Shown here: piece by piece, positions 55,046-64,000 of the stretch | Layout of the letters: each line of letters begins with the position of its first letter | Position numbering within the stretch: position 1 is the first letter of the stretch | Assembly (NCBI GenBank): GCA_963971405.1 | Contig: OZ020485.1 | Location: forward strand, 14,198,001 to 14,262,000 | Reading direction: 5' to 3' | Origin: Psococerastis gibbosa | Lineage: Eukaryota; Arthropoda; Insecta; Psocodea; Psocidae | DNA: 64,000 nt | The notes under the pieces: model-generated | Database searches by the model: none | What the model was told of the DNA's origin: nothing | Seen by the model: only the letters and a program-made list of their open reading frames with translations | Program-made: the position numbers and the translations under genes

Positions 55046-56560
55046 TATGAGACTTGTCTAAAGGGTTTTATAAATTCTAGAAAGACATTTTCACTAAATC
55101 CATCTGATCGACAACGCCCCGTCAGTGTTACATGGGGAAACCATTTTCCTGTTTACGTGACATTACCCTAAAAGCTGAAACGCTCTATTTACATAGCGTC
55201 AGTTTTCCAATCCTTCACAGCAAGTGACAGCTTAACAAGACAGCATTGCTGACGAAACCCTGTCGTCCCTAGGTAACTGTTGTCTATTTTAGTTAGGTAA
55301 TGCTTTCAGTTAGTATGACAGGACATTTTAGGCTATCATTTGGCTTGTTCTATCTGATGCCGAATGTGTCAAACTTTGAGGGAGTTGATATCATTGGTTA
55401 CAAGACAATCTGTGGGGAGAAAGCCTTATATAAGTAGGGGTATTCACTGTGTTGGTAGAAAAGGAAAAAAAGGGAAAATGTGAAAATCGTCTGAAAATAG
55501 AGAAATAGCTCAGCGTGAAGATACCTCCGCCAACCATAGAAATAGAAAAACCTAACCTAACTTACCTAAAAAGTTTCTTTGCCCTTTGCTATTAACGTAT
55601 GAACATCTGCTGTAGTCCACCTCTTCCCACATGTTTCCTTTTGTTGTTGTTTAATTAATTTCTGTCGCAGAGCTCATTTTTCAAATTAAATAAAAATAAA
55701 AAGCAATTCAAATTAAAAAGAACAAATATGACCGTTTTCAATTTCCCAGGTGCAGTAAAGTGGGAAACGTAGAAAAACACGTTTCTATGGCATTATTTTT
55801 CTACGTAGAAAAACTGGAGTTCTATTTTTTTATTTTCCCTCATTAGCCCAGGGTTGATAATTTTTTTTAAGATATTAAATTATACTACTAGTAGAAAGAA
55901 ACCTACCTATTGGAAATGGTAGATAATATGACAAACATTAAAGGAAAAATAAATTACGGGCGATCTGAGTTCGGGAGGCAGGTAGGGGTGGGTTTTAAGG
56001 GTGAAATACGGTACTTCTTCACTCCCGACAAAACTGCAAGTCCTATGGAAAAACGTCAAATAGCAAAAAGGTAGTTAACAAGAAGATGTACAACTTTTGT
56101 AATTACACTCTTTTCACATAACCTCAAATTTTATGAGAAAAATGCCAAAACCAGGGTTTTGGTGTTTTATTTTCAACTTTCACAAAAAAAACAAAAAAAA
56201 AAATTCCTTGAAAATCGGGGAAAACTTACTTTTGTATGCTCTAAGTAAGTGTTGTTGGTACAAAAAAGAGAAGAAACTTTTCTGAACATTTTAATACAGC
56301 ATGATATGCACCTCTTTCTAACACAGGTTGACCACAATTGAATTTACGTTTGTACAAACTGACTGCGGCGTTGAAAGCCGTTGTAATTACATTATTCATT
56401 CGCAATAGCTAGGCTTCAACAACAAATGCAAATCATGTGTACTGTAGAAGTAGAATTCGTATTAAAAAGTAAAATGCTCAATTAGTGGTTATTTAAGGGC
56501 ATGTCGGCTGTTAGGCGGATGGATGCTGTAAGCATAATATGTATATGCCACTTTTACTTA

Positions 56561-56661
56561 GGCGCTTATTCCACTTGTCAGTTTTTCTTCATTTGTACAT
56601 TAAAAATCTCTTCATTTTTTAATGCACAAATGAAGACAAAATGACAAGTTATAATAACTTA
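56561..56661. mobile_element. Harbinger-like MITE, degraded copy
   Basis: After TTA, GGCGCTTATTCCACTTGTCA begins the element. The hairpin CTTCATTTGTACATTAAAAA pairs with TTTTTAATGCACAAATGAAG, and TGACAAGTTATAATAACTTAA is the worn inverse end. It lacks the GACGTGGTAGCAG core, so it is a separate subfamily. Confidence 0.6.
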
Positions 56662-58150
56662 AATTGCTATACAGTTCTAAGCACTTTCTTTTTCCTATTC
56701 GGGATTACAAAGACGTCTCGCGGAGAAAACTCCGTGGAAAACACATTAAAAAACAAAAAGCCAAAGCTTTCTCCCAAGAAAAAGGAGAGTTTGGAATGGG
56801 AATTTGCATGAGTGAGGACTCAGCCCCTCGAGACTTGAGTTGAGAGAAAAACTCGCAAAACTGTATACAGAAACGCTTGGTTATTTTCTTGCATGATATG
56901 GTTAAATCCGCCAAAATGGAACAGAAAATTTGTTCTAGAAATTTCTAAATTGAGGAAATATTGAGTTAGGCGAGCTCTTTTGCAAACTTAACTAATTGGT
57001 TCAATTTTCTTAATGTTGTTTGGAATTTTTGTAAGGGTATTCAATTTTCTTGAGGCTAGTTGAACTTTGTAACTTTTCTTGTGCAGGTACGTTTAATTTT
57101 CTACAAGTTACAAACATTGAAGCTGGGAAATGTTTAGAGTTGTGTAGCATTTTTCCTTATTTACTTTTATTACCTTCTGTCGGGCTTTTTATTAACGTAC
57201 CGGTAGGTCTTTCGGCTCATTGTGCCTTGCCCTGCCCTATGCCTGACATTGATTGATTTTTTGATTCATTGATTGACCTTGATTTGGACTGTATTAGACT
57301 AATGACGAGAACCACCCGCTTACACAAGGAATAAACCACCGTGGAATCGTTGATTGACTGAGCTGTGGATACCCATCCAGCTAGCCTGGTACCTACTTGT
57401 GTTCTGTGTTTCAAATACGTAAAAGTAGTTATTAGGTGGGCACCCCCGAATTCAGCAGCAGTCATTCATTAAACCTACAGTAGGGCAATAAACCTTTCAA
57501 TCTTGTCAGCAAAGTCATTATACTCGGACTGGCTTGGTGAGGGGGGGGGGGGTGCGGTTTCGTGGAAGGAGCTAAAGTACGCCTCTGGGGGCCAACAACC
57601 CTAATTCTTGCTGCAACTTTGGACAGCGGATAATGGAATATCCGATGAACAAATCGCTCCAAAATGCATGAGAGAGGCTTAAAACTACCCAAATGGGACC
57701 GCGCTGCTCTCCTTTCGGCGCAGATGGGGCTTAGCATTTTATTCAGCAACTTTCAACTTTTGAATGCACCATATTTTTTGGAAAACTGAGGAAAAAGGAT
57801 GTACCTACTTTGCCTCATTATGGAACAAGTAAAAAATGATAAAAATATGTTTTGTTTGTTTTATTACTACATAGGTAGGTTTCAGAACGATGTGCCATGC
57901 TTGAATAACTCCGCGGTTTTTGTGTTAAATTACAGCAAATTACTACCTACCAATAAGAAAAGTGTGCTATTGACATTGTTTTGCACACTGCCCACACAGG
58001 TAATTAATGTTCATTGCTATATATTATGGTAAATATAGAAAAACTTCATTATTGCGTTAATTTTTGAAGGCTTCCAATTTGCTATAGATTGACCAATGAG
58101 AATGCTTTGGGATAGGACAAAGTTCCATTGCATACCATCTTATGTAAGCA

Positions 58151-58304
58151 CAAGGCCGTAGCCAGAAATTTTTATAGGAGGGGGTCCATCTGACGTCACC
58201 GGAGGTGATGTAACCTCAGTATATTTAAAACTCCATTCTATCTGGTGTACGCTGCAAATATTTCGAGGGGGGGGGGGGTCCGGACCCCTCTGGCTGCGGC
58301 CATG
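58151..58304. mobile_element. hAT-like G-run MITE, third copy
   Basis: Ends CAAGGCCGTAGCCAG and CTGGCTGCGGCCATG. The interior has ATTCTATCTGGTGTACG and a 12-nt G run before TCCGGACCCC. Same family as 50949-51141. No clean duplication. Confidence 0.75.
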
Positions 58305-58915
58305 TATACACACTTTATAAAGGTGAGATGGGACATTCGAACCTGTCAACGATATTTTTTGAATTTCGGATGAAACCTGCTACGTCGTTGACCAAACTGT
58401 GCTTCAGGTAATTGGCACGTATGGGCCCCCCCCCCCCCATCGCAGCACGTCTTGCAGCTGCGACTGGATTTTTTTCAGTGTTTGGAAGTACCCGCACGCC
58501 ATTTTCTCTGATTGTTCGAAGAAGACGTGGCAGCAGGTGGAATCAGATTTTGCTGTCGCTCTAAATACTTATTTTAATACGCAGAAGTCTAAAAATATCC
58601 GCCACAGACGTGCGTCGGGCCATAGAAGCAGACTATATGCAATACAGCTGTATTATGGTGATTGTTATGAAAGCTATGCAACAAACTGAATATACTGTAA
58701 CTCAACATCAAACATTATCGTTTTTCCGATAAAGAAGTAAAATGAAAGGAAATTACGTCATCTTTCATATAGTCGCTCGTTTTCGTTCTCGTGACGGATA
58801 AAACGATGACTCAAACGTACTGTAGGATGAAGATATAGTTTATAGTCGAAATATCCTTACCGTACGACGTGTTAAAGTGTGTGAGTGCTACTGAATTGAC
58901 TGACCTCTTTGTTAA

Positions 58916-59077
58916 GGTGCCCATTCCACATACGTACAACGTCAACGAAAAATTGAAAAATGACGTCAAAATGACGTAAATTGACGTGGTAGCAGAATTT
59001 TTAGTATGTCTTCAATGTCTGCTAAAACGTCATTTTTCAATTTTTCGTTGACGTTGTACGTATATGGAATACCCCCC
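58916..59077. mobile_element. Harbinger-like palindromic MITE, variant
   Basis: Between TAA (58913-58915) and TTA (59078-59080). Starts GGTGCCCATTCCACATACG and ends with GGAATACCCCCC. The arms ACAACGTCAACGAAAAATTG and inverse flank TTGACGTGGTAGCAGAATTT, i.e. the shared core. It stands 92 bp from the short-form copy at 59170. Confidence 0.75.
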
Positions 59078-59169
59078 TTAGAAATACAGAATAGCAGTTA
59101 TACTAGTACATGACATGTAGGACATTGTCCTATTTTGGATTTCCCTTTGCTTTCCTATTCATACGTTAT

Positions 59170-59309
59170 GGCGCTTATTCCACCAACGTCAATAGTGATA
59201 GTAAATGTAGTATTGACGTGGTAGCAGACATTAAAGACAGTCTAAAAATGTCTGCTACCACGTCAATACTACATTTAATATCACTATTGACGTTGGTGGA
59301 ATAAGCGCT
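59170..59309. mobile_element. Harbinger-like palindromic MITE, short form, copy 2
   Basis: Almost identical to 3182-3321: GGCGCTTATTCCACCAACG, ATAGTGATAGTAAATGTAGT, GACGTGGTAGCAGACATTAA and inverses, ending GGAATAAGCGCT. The flanks TAT and TAA suggest a one-base change in the duplication. Confidence 0.85.
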
Positions 59310-59684
59310 TAAAGTACATACAAATACAAATATATTTATTTACTGTTTTGATGTACAATTTGTTAGTGTTCGTGGTTAAGTATATGGAAAGTAGGGCTCT
59401 ATATTAGACAGGTATTGTCATCCGCCATGTTGTATCCTTTTTAAATCTGGTCTATAAGCAAAGCATTGGGTGTTTACCGATTTATTTGTAGAAATTTATC
59501 GTTATTTATTTGTTATTATTTTAAAAAAACGTTCTTTCAATTAGGGAAGTGTTTAATAAAAAAATACTATAAGGCGTTTTAGTTATTTTCAATCTTTTAC
59601 TTTCTTACAATACTTACCATATAGAAATTAAAGGACACAAAATGGCGGATGACAATACCCGGGTATATAGTGCCTTAATGGAAA

Positions 59685-59995
59685 GCTTTGTGATGGTAGA
59701 AATGTTTGATTTCGAGCTTTTAAGGGATTCCCACATTTTGAAGGAACAGGAACAAACAACAAAAACAGTTTTTTGCGAAATATCTGCCTGTCTGTCCGTC
59801 TCTCTGTCCGTCTCTCTGTTCGTCGATTTGTGGACAAACTGTACTCAATGGATTTTGATGAAATTTGCATGTAGGTTCCAAAAAATGTTATCTTGTGACA
59901 ATTTTTCCCTTTTTTGGGCTAACTTAATGGGAGGCTCTAAAAAAGCGGTGACATTTTTTTCTCCAAAATGGCTCAAACAAATTTTTTTAAATTCA
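59685..59995 (+). repeat. Dispersed repeat G, copy 2
   Basis: GTGATGGTAGAAATGTTTGA, ATTTCGAGC, a TCTG/TCCG array (59783-59830), GGATTTTGATGAAATTTGCA and TGTAGGTTCC; same order as 47785-48060. Confidence 0.75.
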
Positions 59996-60103
59996 CATAA
60001 TAATATGTGCTCCTCAAATACTTATGAAAGGGTGGACTACTATATAACACATTCTTTCATCACGATAAAATCTGGGGTTTTTGAAAATGCGACTTAAGGG
60101 GAT

Positions 60104-60485
60104 ATGCTACGTAGAAATGAGCACCCCAAAATTTGTTGATTTTATTGACTTTTTATTTTTTTATTTAATTAACAAAGCAAGTCATTAAAGATTTGGCTCA
60201 TGAAAGTTGTTAGAGACTGCTTCATGCATAATGTAATAGGGAATATGAAATATTTTGTACCTTAGTTCTTTCATAAATACCAGAACGGACTAAAATTACG
60301 CGTATTCTGGGATTTCTGGAAGTACTTTCTTTTGAAAAGTAAAAATACCCGATTATATAGTGCACGAAGTAGTCTTCTACAACTTAGATGAACCAAATTT
60401 TTAGTAATTTGCTGAGTTAATTAATTAAAAAATGAAAAGTATTTAATTTTGGGGAGCCAATTTTCTACGTGACACATCCTCTAAA
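60104..60485. mobile_element. Foldback family F, intact copy
   Basis: Begins GGATATGCTACGTAGAAATG, GCACCCCAAAATTTG and ends TTTGGGGAGCCAATTTTCTA, CGTGACACATCCTC. The internal arms carry CATTAAAGATTTGGCTCATG and inverse. Preceded by TTAA (60097-60100 region) and followed by TAAA. Reference copy for the interruption at 40243-40460. Confidence 0.78.
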
Positions 60486-60889
60486 AGCCTCCTTTTGATT
60501 GGTGAAGTTTCACTTCATGGTCACAACCGCAAACCTTCCCTTTTTGATAAATTTATTTTCGGGGTTTTGTCTCTAAAAAAACTTGGTAGGAGCCTCTCTC
60601 GCTTCGAAAAAACAATAATCGTTGGGTTTAACGTCTGACGGGGGTAAAATAGCTGACGTTTTGATGCATAAAGCTAATATTTTTGATAAGGATTTTCCAT
60701 GGGTCTTCTAAAAGGAAGCTATCTCAGTTTTGATGGTTATGGGCTCGGGAAACTCGTGTTTATACATGAATAAATAACTCGGTACGCGCAGGAAAAAGCA
60801 AGCCCAAACTTGCCCTAAAAGACGCTTCGTTCCTTGTATAAATATGATAATGATTAATGGTAATTATCATTATAATAATTATGTGATAA

Positions 60890-61050
60890 GGATAATTAAT
60901 ATGATAAATTTCAACTAAATCCACTGAGCAGTTTGCCCATAAATCAACGGACTGAATGACCTTTCGTAAAAAAAATACTTTTTTTGGCTCCTGGTACCTC
61001 AAAACGTGTAAATCCATTGAAATCTCATAATCAAACATTTCGACCATCAC
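60890..61050 (-). repeat. Dispersed repeat G, copy 3 (reverse)
   Basis: On the minus strand: GATGGTCGAAATGTTTGATT, ATTTACACGTTTTGAGGTAC, then GGGCAAACTGCTCAGTGGAT. The TCTG array is absent in this copy. Confidence 0.65.
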
Positions 61051-61124
61051 AAAAACTTTCCTTATACTAACGTAAAAGTAGGAGAGCCAATTATAAACTG
61101 ATTCATTTTGCTAAGTAAGTGGTA

Positions 61125-61215
61125 GTTCGCTTTCATTTCGACCACGGCCCATCAGCCCGGATTCTACTGGTTCTTCATTCGACTCCGGCCGTGAAAGCCT
61201 TTGCTGTTACGTCAT
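61125..61215 (-). repeat. Dispersed repeat P, reverse copy
   Basis: On the minus strand: AAAGGCTTTCACGGCCGGAG, TCGAATGAAGAACCAGTAGA, ATCCGGGCTGATGGGCC. Matches 54930-54975. Confidence 0.6.
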
Positions 61216-62779
61216 TATGCTAAGATGCATGGATTACCAATGTCAACGGTACCGTATATGCTTCCTCTTAAAAATTTGAGACTTCAGCAAGACGGGATTT
61301 CCACATAAATGGTATATAAAAAATTGGCAGCTATCCAAAAGTCAGCAATCCTCCATCAATATGTTTTTTTTTCATGATACGATATGAATGCAACTTCGGG
61401 TAGATATTTAAGGTGACAAAAGTAAAATTAAGTATGCTCTAATGTAAAAAGTAATAAATCTTCATAACAAATGGCTGACAGGCAAATGAATATATTCATG
61501 AGAGAAGGTGTAGAAAGGTGGACTGAAAGCTCGAATTGTGGAAAATGAGAATTTCCTGTAAAAAATTATATCTGGAACTTCTCAAAAAATATCAGGAGCT
61601 GTTCACTGATACAAGATATTTTGAAACATCTGTCATATTATTCGCAAGTTGTTATTATTTTTTTTAGCATCGAACTTGTAATTTTTTTGTTTCAATTCTT
61701 TAAAATGAATTATTGGAATTCTGCCTCGACCCATTGAGTTACAGCATTGCTGAATGATGAAAATTGTTTTGTTTAGAAATGTTACAATTTATTTTTTGTG
61801 TGGGTAGGATTAGGATTTGCATGATAGAAAATCAATGCATGGTTGTCCATTTTAGTCTTTATATCAGAGGTCAATCATTTTTAAATACAATTTTAGTGAG
61901 ATCATCTACCCATTGAGACGCTGATCAATGTTCGACTTCCGGAAAATGGTTCAGAACTTTTCATTTCGTGACCCCCTGAGCAAAAAACCACCCCCGTTAA
62001 AAATTTTAAATATGTGAGGGGCTTGGTTACACACGTGGCCAACTCCATTTTTTTACAAAATGGGGTTTTGATCCGACCTTGCTGACAATTTTAATGTCCA
62101 CCTGCATGTTGTAAAATCAAGTGACAAAAGCAGCCAGATTGCGCACAGAAGCGCTGAGAAGTCCAGGGTTAGCTATAAACTTAATGCAATTTTCAACAGA
62201 AAATCCACTCTCCTGAAAAATTCTACAACTTGGAGTTGGCCATGTTTGTAAACAGCCTCCTCATGTATAGGATGACATTTGGAACACTTTGATAATGCGA
62301 AAACTTGCACAATAAGCGGAACACCAAGTTTATTCGATTTTTACAAGTATTCAAAATGTCGGGTAGTATAATATATGGATATGTAAGCTTATAGCGATTT
62401 TAAGAAACACTGTATATAACATCCGTAGATATTCGTCATTGCGATTCGAAATTTGGGAACACAGGAGTGTTTTGTTTGTTGATGTGGTTGGGAAAAGAAT
62501 GGAGTCAGTAGATGAGCGAAATTTTACTTTTGAAGTCTTTTCTATCTGTACTCGTAATTACATGCATAGCGCAGCATTTAGGAAACGCGAGGCGATCGCG
62601 AGGCGTTAGCGCGAAATACGAGTTATTTATGTTCTACATTACGATATCACTTACAAGGGAAGAAGAAACCACCGCCCCGCGAAGCGAGGTCTGCGCTTGC
62701 ATGAATTATCCCTATACTGGAGATTTTTAAATATATGACGTAGGCTACAATGTACGTGGAGGGGTGTAGGGTACGATTT

Positions 62780-62840
62780 TGCGTCAGCACTTAGGCCACA
62801 CCTTGTGGCCTATTGTGCCCCTTCTGAGTATCACTACTAC
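62780..62840 (-). repeat. LINE 3' UTR fragment related to 18680-18725
   Basis: GTGGCCTATTGTGCCCCTTC near 62805 resembles GGGCCTATTGTGCCCCCTAC in the 3' UTR of the LINE at 18636-26837, in the same orientation. Short, so tentative. Confidence 0.4.
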
Positions 62841-62989
62841 TTCGTTCCGTAAGGACTGCTTCATTAATAAAGGTCTGTAGACTCTAGCTGGAAAATGGAA
62901 TTCGACCCTTTTCAAGCTACACTTTTTTGAGCTCAGGTTGCTGAACTAAACCCCATTTTGGCTTCGATGGGGCCAGGGTGACAGGGTTA

Positions 62990-63369
62990 GGCGCCCATTG
63001 CACCGACCGGCTAGGGCTATTTACAAAAACAGTGACGTGGTAGCAGACATTCAAGACTTAGGCGGGGTTTCCACCGACCTCGCATTGCAGAATTGACGGA
63101 AATCTTTATTTTCCTCTATGCCATAGTTAAAATTGATCAATGATCATACAGTAAAATCACAAACAAACTAAAATTAAAAAATGGCGTCATGGGATATGTT
63201 AAGTACAAACATTTTAATAGATTTCTATAAAAAGAGAAATTCTAATTTCCGTCAGTGTCATTTGCATTCTGCAATGCGAGGTCGGTGGAAACGCCACCTA
63301 AGTCTTGAATGTCTGCTACCACGTCACCGTTTTTGTAAAGAGCCCTAGCCGGTCGGTGGAATGGGCGCC
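62990..63369. mobile_element. Harbinger-like palindromic MITE, long form, copy 2
   Basis: 380 bp flanked by perfect TTA (62987-62989, 63370-63372). Ends GGCGCCCATTGCACCGACCGG and the inverse ending AATGGGCGCC. It is close to 44382-44761 throughout, but the interior between the arms is inverted relative to that copy (TTTTAATAGATTTCTATAAA here, TATAGAAATCTATTAGAAT there). It ends 27 bp from the transmembrane exon's donor side (63396). Confidence 0.92.
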
Positions 63370-63395
63370 TTAGAAAAGTAAAATCGATTGCTTAC

Positions 63396-63510
63396 CTGCT
63401 GAATAGTCTGAGAACGACGCAGATGATGATAAACATGAGGGCCATGGCCACTAGAATCCCGATCATGGCGGGGTCCACTTTGTGAGCATCTTCCGTTGCC
63501 TTCGGAGCAT
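63396..63510 (-). CDS. Membrane-protein gene, transmembrane exon (partial gene)
   Basis: 115 bp with acceptor ATCGGTTGCAG| and donor |GTAAGC on the minus strand. The frame reads APKATEDAHKVDPAMIGILV, AMALMFIIICVVLRLFS; the run from Met-Ile-Gly to Val-Val-Leu is a single transmembrane helix followed by Arg residues, so the N-terminal side should be outside and the C-terminal side cytoplasmic. It joins in phase to 51248-51423 across a 12-kb intron. Upstream exons lie beyond the window edge. The protein could be an adhesion molecule or receptor; I cannot name it. Confidence 0.75.
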
Positions 63511-63666
63511 CTGCAACCGATAACGAAAATTTAGGCAGCGGTATCTACATGTCTTATTGTTTAACAAAGGGTTAGTTGCACCGACATTGCGTGCAGTGTT
63601 TATAGTCTTATAGAGACAGGGGCATGAGTCATCTGGTTACCCCCAAGGTAAATTTGTCACCCCATG

Positions 63667-63845
63667 AAAAGAACCGGTCCGAGTGTACTCGAACATGCTT
63701 TCCAATTTATCAAAATTAGTAGATAGAGAAAATGAGTAATTTCATGGTAATTTTCCTATGGCTAAATTTCCGATATCTCGAGGGGGGGGGGGTGTCCACC
63801 TGACGTCACTGGAGGTGAGATAAATTCTAGATGGGTCAGACCAAC
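63667..63845 (+). repeat. Dispersed repeat H, forward copy
   Basis: CCGAGTGTACTCGAACATGC, AAAATGAGTAATTTCATGGT, CTATGGCTAAATTTCCGATA, a G run, then CCACCTGACGTCACTGGAGG. Inverse of 48270-48455. It lies just upstream of the transmembrane exon on the minus strand. Confidence 0.8.
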
Positions 63846-64000
63846 ACATTACCACACAGCAATAATGGCAGGGCACGCTATGAATTTGACCGTGAATTTT
63901 GCATCATTTTTTCCAAAACTATTTTTTTTGTTCACAAACCTAAATTGTTTTTTGGGAAAGCAACCTTTCCGGTTTCGTTACTCAATTTAACAACTAAAAC

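Overview
The window is animal nuclear DNA, most probably from an arthropod. The evidence is spliced genes with GT-AG introns (and one U12-type intron), no bacterial gene organisation, a dense mix of mariner, non-LTR, Ty3/Gypsy, hAT-like, Harbinger-like and tRNA-SINE sequences, and host proteins most like human DNAH2 and ZNF830. Arthropod is an inference from the repeat mix; I cannot name the species.

Three host genes are visible. (1) 167-16562 (+): the last 17 coding exons of an axonemal dynein heavy chain, closest to DNAH2. The joined exons are 3966 nt, open throughout, and run from the stalk to the true C-terminus. (2) 30956-42019 (+): a complete five-exon ZNF830 (CCDC16) orthologue of 274 aa. 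Its first intron (about 6.4 kb) has a textbook U12 AT-AC-class 5' splice site and a consensus U12 branch point. (3) 51248-63510 (-): two exons of an unidentified single-pass membrane protein that continues beyond what I can follow. They are separated by a 12-kb intron filled with repeats.

The region 18576-30826, between the dynein gene and ZNF830, is a stack of nested insertions that the sequence dates relative to one another. A long-TIR element (copy 1 starts at 18576) was hit by a 5'-truncated LINE on the minus strand (18636-26837; 19-nt poly(A) seen as poly(T); 10-bp TSD ACATTGTGTG at both ends). That LINE was in turn split within one codon run by a 6.2-kb element (19946-26182) flanked by the 8-bp repeat GTCCTGTG, with imperfect ~45-bp inverted ends. 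The inner element carries two intact minus-strand ORFs, a THAP-domain protein (417 aa) and an SGNH hydrolase (193 aa). It was later hit by a hAT-like MITE and contains further debris. A near-identical second copy of the long-TIR element follows in tandem (28646-30826) and ends about 130 bp upstream of the ZNF830 start codon.

The ZNF830 U12 intron holds a decayed Ty3/Gypsy element (about 31923-36470) and a minus-strand LINE RT fragment. Later ZNF830 introns hold a 181-bp hAT-like MITE with a perfect 8-bp TSD, a foldback element and a LINE tail. Downstream are a decayed mariner (about 43170-44026) and several families of palindromic MITEs. One family (termini GGCGCYYATTCCAC, TAA/TTA target duplications, shared internal motif GACGTGGTAGCAGACATT) has at least five clear and two degraded copies, two of them in dynein introns. 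Two tRNA-derived SINE families, a family of TTAAAAATGTAAACAA foldbacks, a 95-bp tandem repeat array and an unusual number of long G/C homopolymers complete the window.

The best candidate for something undescribed is the nested THAP + SGNH element. The best molecular curiosity is the ZNF830 U12 intron, whose reading phase requires an AT-AA intron.
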